From Solirubrobacteraceae bacterium (GTDB taxonomy: Bacteria; Actinomycetota; Thermoleophilia; Solirubrobacterales; Solirubrobacteraceae): a stretch of DNA of 64,000 nucleotides. Below are positions 56,301 through 64,000 of this stretch, in pieces. A program made the position numbers and the translations under genes. The stretch's first letter is position 1. Each line of letters opens with the position of its first letter. The notes under the pieces were generated by a model. That model searched no databases, had not been told where the DNA came from, and worked only from the letters and a program-made list of their open reading frames with translations. The stretch covers positions 366,807-430,806 of the forward strand of contig JAUJOF010000001.1 of assembly GCA_030447785.1 (NCBI GenBank), given 5' to 3'.

Positions 56301-56676
56301 CAAGATCGACGTGCACCGGCGCATCGCGGGGGCGGTCGAGGTGGCCGAGTTGGGGCTGCTGCGCGAGGAGCTCGAGGACCGCTTCGGGTCCGTGCCCGAT
56401 CCCCTGAGCAACCTGCTCGACCTCCAGCAGGCGCGCATCAAGTTCGGCCAGGCGGGCGCGCAGGCCGTCACGTTCCGCCAGGGGCGCCTGGCCGTGACGC
56501 CGATCGAGCTGGATTCCCGGCGGGCCAGGGCGCTGCGCGAGCGCATCCCCGGCGCGCTCTACGAGTCGGGGCGCAGCCAGTTCTCGGTACGGGTGCCCGA
56601 CGACCCCCAGCAGCGCTTCCCGGCGGTGGTACAGGCGGCCGACGCGCTGCTGGCCACGACCCGCGAGGCGGCCTGA
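53305..56676 (+). CDS. mfd: Transcription-repair coupling factor Mfd
   Basis: 1123 aa: UvrB-like N-terminal part, RNA-polymerase-interacting CarD-like domain (RTGDIVVHEDHGIARFAGF), then a RecG-like motor with Walker A GDVGYGKT (607-614), DEEQ (708-711), and the C-terminal TRCF domain. It removes stalled RNA polymerase at lesions and recruits UvrA. Start ATG 53305; the ORF-track start at 53209 adds a poor prefix. Confidence 0.96.
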   Translation: MSLRPLLAHLDDTPDGATLAREGGRAFVSASLRPYLIAALVDGVDSPAYAGRPVLVVAGDDRQARDLAADLRAWLAPRPVRFYPSRGVAYESHLAPPPHLVGLRVAALDALMRDEPEGEAPVVVVSAVALSEKVPDPELRPRSLGLAVGDLVDLDELAGELVAAGYERVEQVTDRGQFAVRGGIVDLFGATEDRAIRAELFDIEVESLRWFSTFTQRSLGEASEVEIAPAAELAPQYRELAEIAAGDDEERTDIAELLPVDRFGSFLDLAGDAAVVLASEEDVEPALRDHWQDVCAAFHDTDAHHLYVPPGEVSRALDARAAVRLSAIAADQPLEFRAQAADTAARSLKEAEPELEKLVRSGYRTVVTWPRKGEGDRAAYNLARVKAEWLGSGNGSAPGPDRVRFAAAALRDGFVAGGLKLAVIPEHRLFRRRRAEPSGPEVGGRRRGALRSFADLRTGDIVVHEDHGIARFAGFDTRTVAGTTRDYLQLQFQGEDKVYMPVDQLAKISRYVGAGGAHPPLSRLGGKSWETMKARARRAAQELAGELLNLYAERKRRAGTAFEPDGDWQRDFEGRFPYTETPDQAEAIELVKADMETPRPMDRLICGDVGYGKTEVALRATFKAVAEGRQVLMLVPTTILAQQHFGTFSERLADWPIRVEHVSRFRSVAQQRAAVEAFASGAADILVGTHRLLSRDVRAKELGLIIVDEEQRFGVKQKELLRQLKLKVDVISMSATPIPRTLQMSLAGVRDISVIETPPEGRRPVKTYVGEYDEELVRQALEREHRRGGQAFFLHNRVETIDETAERLRGLLPDLRFEVAHGQLDEQELEARMLAFLRGEADVLVATSIIESGIDIPSANTLIVDSADRFGLAQLYQIRGRVGRSRDRGYAYLLYPSAATLTPEAAQRLSALSDYTELGAGFRIAMRDLELRGAGSLLGDEQSGHVAALGFELYLQMLDEAVRSRSGEGEAQADAPEPVRLDVNVDAYVPAEYIPYEQAKIDVHRRIAGAVEVAELGLLREELEDRFGSVPDPLSNLLDLQQARIKFGQAGAQAVTFRQGRLAVTPIELDSRRARALRERIPGALYESGRSQFSVRVPDDPQQRFPAVVQAADALLATTREAA

Positions 56677-56738
56677 CGGCCCTCGCGCCGCGTGTTAGGG
56701 CATGTTGAAGCACCCCATGGCGCGCGGGGGTGGTCGTC

Positions 56739-56744
56739 TACCCT
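56739..56744 (+). promoter_or_regulatory. -10-like TACCCT for the PPIase lipoprotein gene
   Basis: 10 nt before the ATG at 56755. Confidence 0.5.
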
Positions 56745-56754
56745 CGCGTCACCC

Positions 56755-58200
56755 ATGAACGGATTTCGCGCGCTCCTACCCGCCTGCGCCGTCGCGCTCA
56801 CGGCTCTCGCCCTGTCGGCCTGTGGCAACGCCATCCCCGGCAACGCCGTGGCCACCGTCGAGGACGAGGGGCCGATCACCAAGCAGCGCTTCGACAAGTG
56901 GATGCGGATCGCCGCGGCCTCGTTGCGTCCTCCGGCCCCCGAGGGCCAGAAGCAGCCGCCCGTGGTGGTGCCCACCCCGCCCGACTTCACCGACTGCGTG
57001 CGCCAGCTGCGCGGGCAGGCGCCCACGCCCCAGGGCCAGCGCCCCACGCCCGACGATCAGCTGCGCCAGCAGTGCCGGCAACAATACGACGCGCTGCGCG
57101 ACGAGGTGATGCAGTTCCTGCTGTCCGCCCAGTGGATCGAGGGCGAGGCCCAGGAGCAGGGCGTGCAGGTCTCCCAGCGGGAGATCGACCAGCAGTTCGC
57201 CCAGGAGCGCGACGCCTCCTTCCAGGCCGAGAAGGACTACCGCCAGTTCCTGCGCGACTTCGGCTACTCCGAGGAGGACCTCAAGTTCCGGGTGCGCCTC
57301 ACGGTCCTCCAGCAGAAGATCGTCGAGAAGCTCACGAAGGGCAACGAGGTCACCAACGAGCAGATCCGCCAGTACTACCAGCGCAACCGCCGGCAGTTCT
57401 CCCAGCCCGAGCGCCGCGACCTGCGTGTCGTGCTCACCGAGGAGCGCAGCGAGGCCCAGGAGGCCAAGCAGGCGCTCCAGGACGGCGAGTCGTTCAGCTC
57501 GGTGGCCAAGGAATACTCCATCGATCCGGCCACCAAGGGCGAGGGCGGCGTGCTGCTGGCCCAGGCGCGCGAGAGCCTGGAGCAGAGCCTGGGGGAGGCG
57601 GTGTTCAGCGCCCAGGAGGGCGAGCTGAGCGGCCCCGTGGAGACCCAGTTCGGCTGGTACGTCTTCAAGGTCCAGCGGGTGATCCCGGCCGAGCAGCAGC
57701 CCGTCGAGCAGGCCGCCGACAGCATCCGCCAGCTGCTCACCCAGCGGCGCAGCCAGGAGACCCTCCAGCGCTTCGTCGAGGAGTACATGAAGCGCTGGAA
57801 GGAGCGCACCAACTGCCGCGAGGGCTTCGTCGTCCAGAGTTGCTCCGGCGCGCCGGAGGAGCCCGAGGGCGGGCAGGCCCCGCCGGGTGCGGCCCCCGAC
57901 GGCCAGCCCCAGCCCGTCCCGCCCGGGGGCGGCGCCCCGCAGCAGGTGCCGCCGGGCGGCGGCGCAGCGCCCCAGCAGGTGCCCGTGCCTCCGCAGGGTG
58001 GGCCGCCGGGCGGCGGCGCAGCGCCCCAGCCGGTGCCCGTCCCGCCGCAACAGGCGGCGCCCGGCGGGGAGAGCCCCGCCCGGCGGGTAGAAGGCCCCTG
58101 GACGCCGGACGCTCCAGCGGCCGCCGGAGACCCTCGGGGATCGCCTCCGGCGGGCCATCGACCAACGGCTTCGCCGTCGGTGCCCGCCGCCTCCGCTTAG
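56755..58200 (+). CDS. PrsA/SurA-like peptidyl-prolyl isomerase lipoprotein
   Basis: 481 aa. Signal with lipobox LSAC (about residue 23), a SurA-N-like helical region, and a parvulin domain (about 225-325: LRVVLTEERSEAQEAKQALQDGESFSSVAKEYSIDPATKGEGGVLL ... LSGPVETQFGWYVFKV). A long Pro/Gly/Gln tail follows, with repeated PPGGGAP. It probably folds exported proteins outside the membrane. The last 35 residues overlap a hairpin and may result from a missed stop near 58089. Confidence 0.83.
   Translation: MNGFRALLPACAVALTALALSACGNAIPGNAVATVEDEGPITKQRFDKWMRIAAASLRPPAPEGQKQPPVVVPTPPDFTDCVRQLRGQAPTPQGQRPTPDDQLRQQCRQQYDALRDEVMQFLLSAQWIEGEAQEQGVQVSQREIDQQFAQERDASFQAEKDYRQFLRDFGYSEEDLKFRVRLTVLQQKIVEKLTKGNEVTNEQIRQYYQRNRRQFSQPERRDLRVVLTEERSEAQEAKQALQDGESFSSVAKEYSIDPATKGEGGVLLAQARESLEQSLGEAVFSAQEGELSGPVETQFGWYVFKVQRVIPAEQQPVEQAADSIRQLLTQRRSQETLQRFVEEYMKRWKERTNCREGFVVQSCSGAPEEPEGGQAPPGAAPDGQPQPVPPGGGAPQQVPPGGGAAPQQVPVPPQGGPPGGGAAPQPVPVPPQQAAPGGESPARRVEGPWTPDAPAAAGDPRGSPPAGHRPTASPSVPAASA
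58121..58153 (+). terminator. CCGCCGGAG/CTCCGGCGG hairpin near the lipoprotein gene end
   Basis: 9-bp stem with a 15-nt loop, inside the annotated reading frame. It would be a sensible terminator if the gene actually ended near 58089. Confidence 0.35.
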
Positions 58201-58203
58201 GAT
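58198..58203 (+). promoter_or_regulatory. -10-like TAGGAT for mazG-eno
   Basis: Starts with the lipoprotein-gene stop TAG; 8 nt before the GTG at 58212. Confidence 0.45.
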
Positions 58204-58211
58204 GGGTCGCC

Positions 58212-60337
<2,126 letters not shown>

Positions 60338-60402
60338 GGCAACCGCTCGCCCATGCGTCCACGCGGGGAGGGGAGCTCCTCGGCGCGGCGAACTGCGCCC
60401 CG

Positions 60403-60705
60403 ATGGCCCCTTCTCCCCGCGTGCGCTGGGACCGCGTCGGCCGCTTGGCGCTGCTGTTCGTCCTCGCGCTGCTGCTCTATCTGTACATCGGACCCCTGTC
60501 CTCGCTGGCCACCACCTGGCACGCCTCCAAGGAGCGCCAGACGCGGGTGGCCGAGCTCGAGGAAGTCCAGGCACGCCTGCGGGCCCGCCGCGACGAGCTG
60601 CGCGACCCCCGCGCGCTGGAGCGCGAGGCGCGCGAGCTGGGCATGGTCCGCCCGGGAGAGCGCTCCTATGTCGTGGAGGGCCTCCCCGGCGCGGGCGAGC
60701 GCTAG
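60403..60705 (+). CDS. ftsB: Cell-division protein FtsB / DivIC-type septum initiator
   Basis: 100 aa: short cytoplasmic start, one membrane helix (LALLFVLALLLYLYIGPLS) and a periplasmic coiled coil (KERQTRVAELEEVQARLRARRDELRDPRALEREARELGMVRPGERSYVV). It forms the FtsB-FtsL-FtsQ bridge in the divisome. It follows eno by 65 bp; no -10-like box is seen, so it may be read from the mazG-eno promoter. Confidence 0.88.
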   Translation: MAPSPRVRWDRVGRLALLFVLALLLYLYIGPLSSLATTWHASKERQTRVAELEEVQARLRARRDELRDPRALEREARELGMVRPGERSYVVEGLPGAGER

Positions 60706-60712
60706 CGGCGTA

Positions 60713-60760
60713 GGGGTGCCGGAGGCGGCCGAAATGGCCGCCGGAGGTGGGCCCCCCGGG
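60713..60760 (+). terminator. GGCGGCC-GAAAT-GGCCGCC hairpin in a shared repeat (copy 2)
   Basis: 7-bp stem at 60724-60742 inside GGGGTGCCGGAGGCGGCC ... GCCGGAGGTGGGCCCCC. Flanking words match 50905-50992. Just after ftsB, so a likely terminator. Confidence 0.55.
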
Positions 60761-60764
60761 GCGT

Positions 60765-60770
60765 TACCCT
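60765..60770 (+). promoter_or_regulatory. -10-like TACCCT for the 108-aa protein gene
   Basis: 8 nt before the ATG at 60779. Confidence 0.5.
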
Positions 60771-60778
60771 CGCCCGCG

Positions 60779-61105
60779 ATGGCGGGCTTCGAGACGGCGC
60801 TGCAGCAGTGGCGGGAGGGGGAGCGGCGCGCCGCCGGGGCCAGCCCCGAGGAGCGCCACGCCGTCGAGCTGGTCATCGACCGCGTCGTCGCCCAGCTGCG
60901 TCGCAAGCTGGGCGGCGCGTTCACCGTCGACGAGCTGGTCGCCCTCTACGAGCGCGAGGGCACGGGCTGGACGCTGGACATCGCCGTCCGGGCCGCTCCC
61001 GACCAGCCGCGCGCCTGGGACGGGCGCACCGTCGGCGACGCGGCCTTCCACCGCTACCTGCGCGAGGCCGTGGACTACGCGGGCGGCCGCCGGCTGTCGG
61101 CCTAG
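60779..61105 (+). CDS. Conserved hypothetical protein, 108 aa
   Basis: Amphipathic helices throughout (FETALQQWREGERRAAGASPEERHAVELVIDRVVAQLRRKLGGAFTVDELVALYEREGTGW), no membrane segment, no metal motif. I do not recognise a named family. The stop codon overlaps the convergent GNAT stop within CTAG. Confidence 0.6.
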   Translation: MAGFETALQQWREGERRAAGASPEERHAVELVIDRVVAQLRRKLGGAFTVDELVALYEREGTGWTLDIAVRAAPDQPRAWDGRTVGDAAFHRYLREAVDYAGGRRLSA

Positions 61106-61893
61106 GTCGCCGCCGGGCGGCGGTCGAAGATGCGCAGCCGCCCGACCGGGTCGAAGCCCAGGCGGGCGTAGAGTTCCTTGGGCCAGTCCTGGTCGTCGGC
61201 CACGATGAACAGCAGCTCGGGCTCGAGCGCCTGCGCGGCGAGCAGCGCCGCGGTGACCACCGCGCGCCCGTGACCACGCCCGCGCGCCGCGGAAAGCACC
61301 ACCACGTCTTCGATCTGCGCCACGCCGTGGCGGTGCCACAGCTTGCAGTAGGCGATCACGCGCCCGTCGCCCGCGCCGTCGCGCACGAAGAAGCAGCGTT
61401 CGCTGCCTGCCGCCGCCGAGAAACGGCGGTGGTGCTCGAGCAGCTGGCGGCGGGGCTCAGCCTGGTGGCCCCACCGCTGCCCGCAGACGTACGCCTCCAC
61501 CGCCGGCAGGATGTCGCCCAGCGTTCCCTCGCCCACCGCCTCCACGCCGGCCACGCGGTCGGGCGGGCGGCGGTGGGCCATGACGACCTCGGTCTCATAA
61601 ACCCAGCCGGCGCGGGCGAAGGAGCGGGTGAGCTCCCGCCAGGCAGACTCGTCGTCGACGATCAAACGGCGATGGGCGAGCCCGGCGAGCACCCGGTCGG
61701 TCTCCGCCATCGCCGTCTCGGCGTCCAGCGCGTCGCCCGGGGCCCACAGCAGGTTCTGGTCATAGACCAGCGGGAGGGCGGGCTGCAGGTAGGCCCGGCC
61801 CCAACCGAGATCCTCCACGCGCGCCGCGACGGCGGCTTGTCCCTCCCGCTCGAAGGCCAGCGCGCGGGCGTAGTCAGTCGTCGTCGCCGGCAC
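61102..61893 (-). CDS. GNAT family N-acetyltransferase
   Basis: 263 aa. The acetyl-CoA motif VLSAARGRGHGRAVVTAAL and the following LLFIVADDQDWPKELYARLGFDPVGR strand-helix are typical of GNAT. An N-terminal half of about 120 residues with no clear motif may be a degenerate second GNAT domain. The GTG start lies 20 bp inside the upstream gene. Substrate unknown. Confidence 0.83.
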   Translation of the reverse strand: MPATTTDYARALAFEREGQAAVAARVEDLGWGRAYLQPALPLVYDQNLLWAPGDALDAETAMAETDRVLAGLAHRRLIVDDESAWRELTRSFARAGWVYETEVVMAHRRPPDRVAGVEAVGEGTLGDILPAVEAYVCGQRWGHQAEPRRQLLEHHRRFSAAAGSERCFFVRDGAGDGRVIAYCKLWHRHGVAQIEDVVVLSAARGRGHGRAVVTAALLAAQALEPELLFIVADDQDWPKELYARLGFDPVGRLRIFDRRPAAT

Positions 61894-62449
61894 TGGCCCG
61901 GCGGATGACGATCCGGTCCTCCTCGACGGTGACCTCGACCGGACGGTGACCCGCCCAGTGCTCGGCGTAGGTGGGGTCGTCGGCCACGGCGGGATCGAGC
62001 CACAGACCGTACCCCTCCTCGCCGTGGTCGAAGGTGCCCTCCAGGGGGCCGGCGGCCGCGCGGCGCCCGCGTCCGCGACCGCCGCGGCGCCCGCGCCGGC
62101 GCGGGCGCTCCTCGCCGTCCTCGGAATCGGGGTCGGCGTCGGCGTCGCGGTCGGCGGCGAGAGCCTCCTCCTCCTCCTCCTCCTCCTTGCGGCGCCTGGC
62201 CTCGGCCTGTTCGAGCTCGACCGCGATCGCGGCGTCGTCCTCGGCGCGCAGGTCGATCTCGTCGTCGAAGTCGGTCATGCGGGGCGTGGAGCCGGCGTCG
62301 CCCTCCGGCTCCAGGTCGTTCTCGCGCTTGAAGGCCTCGATCTGCTGGACGGTCACCTCGAGCTGGTGGGCGATCCAGGCGTCGGTGCGCCCTTGGGTGA
62401 CCCAGGTGCGGATCTGGTTGAACTGCGGGCGTAGGGAGCGTCGTGCCAT
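61874..62449 (-). CDS. HTH, acidic and RG-rich protein divergent from csrA
   Basis: 191 aa. An N-terminal helix-turn-helix-like segment (FNQIRTWVTQGRTDAWIAHQLEVTVQQIEAF) leads into a Glu run (EEEEEEE, GAG/GAA repeats), a basic RG-rich stretch (RRRGRRGGRGRGRR) and a compact C-terminal domain. The RG stretch could bind RNA. Start MARRSLRPQF at 62449 follows a TAGGTT box; the ORF-track MHPP extension is not needed. Family not recognised. Confidence 0.6.
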   Translation of the reverse strand: MARRSLRPQFNQIRTWVTQGRTDAWIAHQLEVTVQQIEAFKRENDLEPEGDAGSTPRMTDFDDEIDLRAEDDAAIAVELEQAEARRRKEEEEEEEALAADRDADADPDSEDGEERPRRRGRRGGRGRGRRAAAGPLEGTFDHGEEGYGLWLDPAVADDPTYAEHWAGHRPVEVTVEEDRIVIRRASAGDDD

Positions 62450-62459
62450 AGGGGGGTGC

Positions 62460-62476
62460 AACCTATCTCATAGGTT
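62460..62476. promoter_or_regulatory. Symmetric AACCTAT-CTC-ATAGGTT element, candidate bidirectional promoter
   Basis: 7-bp arms, 3-bp centre. Each strand carries TAGGTT: the minus-strand copy (62465-62460) lies 10 nt from the HTH/RG gene ATG; the plus-strand copy (62471-62476) points toward csrA with a leader of about 90 nt. Confidence 0.6.
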
Positions 62477-62571
62477 CGTCCGACCCGCCGCGTCCGGACG
62501 TTTGCCATCGGTTGCTCCGGGGCACGCGCTGTGCGAAGGTCCGTATCCGCCCAACAAGGAGGTTGAGCACA

Positions 62572-62883
62572 TTGCTCGTCCTGACACGCAAGTCCAACCA
62601 GAGCATCATGATCGGCGATGACATCGAGATCACCGTACTGTCGGTCATGGGCGAGAAGGTCCGCATCGGGATCCAGGCGCCGCGCGAGGTTCCGGTCTTC
62701 CGCAAGGAGGTCTACCTGGAGATCCAGGAGGAGCGAGACGCGGACCCTCTCGAGGCCGCCCCGGCTCGCCAGCAGCGCGCCGGGCGCGGCCCGTCGAGTG
62801 AGGAGGTCCGCGGTCCTGCGACCGACGGCGCGTCGGCTCGTGCCGAGGTCGACGAGGCCCTGCGCCGCCTGCGCGCTCCGTAG
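62572..62883 (+). CDS. csrA: Carbon storage regulator CsrA with C-terminal extension
   Basis: 103 aa: [53 protein letters not shown] is the whole CsrA RNA-binding fold, then about 45 extra polar residues. CsrA binds GGA sites near ribosome binding sites. Start TTG 62572 follows AAGGAGG by 9 nt; that site contains GGA, so autorepression is plausible. No flagellar or fliW gene lies nearby. Confidence 0.9.
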   Translation: MLVLTRKSNQSIMIGDDIEITVLSVMGEKVRIGIQAPREVPVFRKEVYLEIQEERDADPLEAAPARQQRAGRGPSSEEVRGPATDGASARAEVDEALRRLRAP

Positions 62884-62889
62884 GAGCGT

Positions 62890-63129
62890 TCAGCCCATCA
62901 CCCACAGCAGCGCCTGGAACATCAGCACCGTGACCAGCACGGCGGTGCCCAGCAGCGCTGCCGTGAGCGCCACGAAACGCAGGGTGCTGCGTTGTTGCTC
63001 GCGCATCCTGGCGCGCTCGCGGGAGCGCTTGGCCGCCTCCCGACGCAGCGCGTCGCGGCGTGCCTCGTCCTGACGCTGCTCCTCGACGAAGTCCTGCTCG
63101 AAGGAGGCGATGCTCTGGCGCATTCGCAT
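62890..63129 (-). CDS. Small coiled-coil and single-helix membrane protein
   Basis: 79 aa. A strongly charged N-terminal coiled coil (EQDFVEEQRQDEARRDALRREAAKRSRERARMREQQR) precedes one membrane helix (LRFVALTAALLGTAVLVTVLMFQALLWV). Function unknown. An ATG at 63123 is an alternative start. Confidence 0.6.
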   Translation of the reverse strand: MRMRQSIASFEQDFVEEQRQDEARRDALRREAAKRSRERARMREQQRSTLRFVALTAALLGTAVLVTVLMFQALLWVMG

Positions 63130-63138
63130 GCGCGCCGT

Positions 63139-63144
63139 AGTTTA
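63139..63144 (-). promoter_or_regulatory. -10-like TAAACT for the coiled-coil membrane protein gene
   Basis: 9 nt before the ATG at 63129. Confidence 0.45.
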
Positions 63145-63177
63145 CCGTCGAGTTATGCCCACTGGCTGTGAGCCCAC

Positions 63178-63978
63178 TCAGCGCGGGCGCAGCGCGCCGA
63201 GCACCAGCCCGGCGAGCATCCCGACCAGGCCTCCCACCGCGGTGGCCACCGGGCTGGCGAAGTCGACCACCACGGCCAGCACCACGAGCATGGCGGCCAG
63301 CACGCCGGTGCCCAGCAGGTCGGCCTCGTCCTCCCCGCCGTCGCGCCGGCGTGCGCGCACCACGGGCAGAGCCCAGGCGGCCAGCAGGGCCAGCGCGCCG
63401 CCTCCGCCGCCCAGCGTCAGCCCGGCGCCCAGCGCCGAGGCCGCGGCGTTGCCGGCCATGCCCGCGACGAAGAAGAGCACCAGCACCAGCAGGGAGCCGT
63501 GGCGGCGCTCGAGCAGCCAGCCGAAGACGGCCACCGCCAGCAGCGTGGTGAACTGGGCCACGACGCTGCTGTAGGTGAACAGCGAGGTGACCAGACGCCA
63601 GCCCTCGCCGGAGACCCCCAGGTCGGTCAGCGGCGTGAGGCCGAGCGTCTGGGCCAGCAGGATCTCCGCCTGGAACAGCACGAGGAACACCAGGCCGGCG
63701 ATGACCAGGGCGATGGTGGCCAGCGGACGCGCGGTCTCGTCGCCACGGATTCCGGGGATCTCCCCTGCCCGCAGCCGGCTCAGGCGCGGGGAGTCGCGCT
63801 GTCGGCGCCGGCGGCGCAGGCGCGGCTGGCGAATCTTGGCCGGCCCGTCGGCCCCGCGCTCGATCTTGGGAGCGCGCTTGCGCAGCCGCTTGCCGCAGTA
63901 CGGGCACTCGGTGACGTAGGGGCTGACCTCCGAACCACAGCTCTTGCAGATCACGAAGAGGTCCGGACGGCTTGACAC
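63178..63978 (-). CDS. Zinc-ribbon plus rhomboid-like membrane protein, probably not a protease
   Basis: 266 aa from GTG 63978 (TAGAAT lies 7 nt upstream, so this is preferred to GTG 63984). CKSCG...CPYCG is a zinc ribbon; a basic linker follows; then about six membrane segments with a rhomboid-like layout (LVTSLFTYSSVVAQFTTLLAVAVFGWLLERRHG). The catalytic GxSG serine position is Gly-rich and no serine or histidine dyad is evident, so this looks like a rhomboid pseudoprotease. Confidence 0.75.
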   Translation of the reverse strand: MSSRPDLFVICKSCGSEVSPYVTECPYCGKRLRKRAPKIERGADGPAKIRQPRLRRRRRQRDSPRLSRLRAGEIPGIRGDETARPLATIALVIAGLVFLVLFQAEILLAQTLGLTPLTDLGVSGEGWRLVTSLFTYSSVVAQFTTLLAVAVFGWLLERRHGSLLVLVLFFVAGMAGNAAASALGAGLTLGGGGGALALLAAWALPVVRARRRDGGEDEADLLGTGVLAAMLVVLAVVVDFASPVATAVGGLVGMLAGLVLGALRPR

Positions 63979-63985
63979 CCGCACG

Positions 63986-63991
63986 ATTCTA
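63986..63991 (-). promoter_or_regulatory. -10-like TAGAAT for the rhomboid-like gene
   Basis: 7 nt before the GTG at 63978. Confidence 0.5.
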
Positions 63992-64000
63992 GTCGGCGGA

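Overview
The window is a GC-rich (estimated above 70%) bacterial chromosome segment. It carries about 75 to 80 protein genes on both strands, one tRNA gene and no rRNA. Gene content points to a deep-branching actinobacterium of the Thermoleophilia/Solirubrobacterales type: an alpha2-type glycyl-tRNA synthetase, LCP and M23 cell-wall proteins, ROK glucokinase, DUF4235, PucR and Mfd, together with a CsrA protein, which is uncommon in Actinobacteria. This placement is inference; no marker was aligned.

Layout. 1-11 kb: M50 protease, an alpha/beta-hydrolase and AidB-like acyl-CoA dehydrogenase downstream of a TetR gene; a TrkA-C membrane protein; BrkB-like protein; malate and isocitrate dehydrogenases; a nucleoid-protein-like gene; two SRPBCC paralogs; an NAD(P)-binding protein. 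11-17 kb: FMN-dependent hydroxy-acid oxidase, a Cys-rich small protein, an MBL hydrolase, a 40-bp inverted repeat, a fused MNT-HEPN protein, a CYTH protein and a toxin-antitoxin patch with decayed members. 17-31 kb: conserved housekeeping (hsp20-lon, glyS, LCP, ROK-rsmI, M23, metG-tatD-rsmA-ispE-PAP2). 31-34.8 kb: PucR regulator and an MTA/purine nucleoside phosphorylase with many frameshifts. 34.8-44 kb: an accessory stretch that starts at tRNA-Gln and an HNH endonuclease gene and holds membrane hypotheticals, a resolvase remnant, a HEPN-like protein, a TetR/rhodanese pair, NUDIX, RidA, proline dehydrogenase and a DUF4160/DUF2442 pair. 44-48 kb: glmU and prs, then what looks like the scar of an integrated element (duplicated prs 3' end plus integrase remnant), then a BioD-like protein. 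48.7-64 kb: secreted GH2 enzyme, bL25, pth, ferritin-like protein, mfd, a PPIase lipoprotein, mazG, eno, ftsB, GNAT, csrA and a rhomboid-like protein.

Two genome-wide habits stand out. About thirty genes have a TANNNT hexamer 6-16 nt before the start codon and no Shine-Dalgarno, which suggests widespread leaderless transcription and helps choose starts. Many neighbours are joined by 4-bp GTGA stop/start overlaps. Several conserved genes (icd, prs, mtnP, NUDIX, RidA, TetR and others) carry single-base indels in or near homopolymers, concentrated between 31 and 47 kb. Uncorrected assembly errors are the most economical explanation, and gene calls there should be read with that in mind.

I found no convincing, complete and wholly new multi-gene system. 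The best leads are the att-like scar at prs, the inverted repeat with compensating hairpin changes, the symmetric divergent promoter beside csrA, and several odd single proteins.
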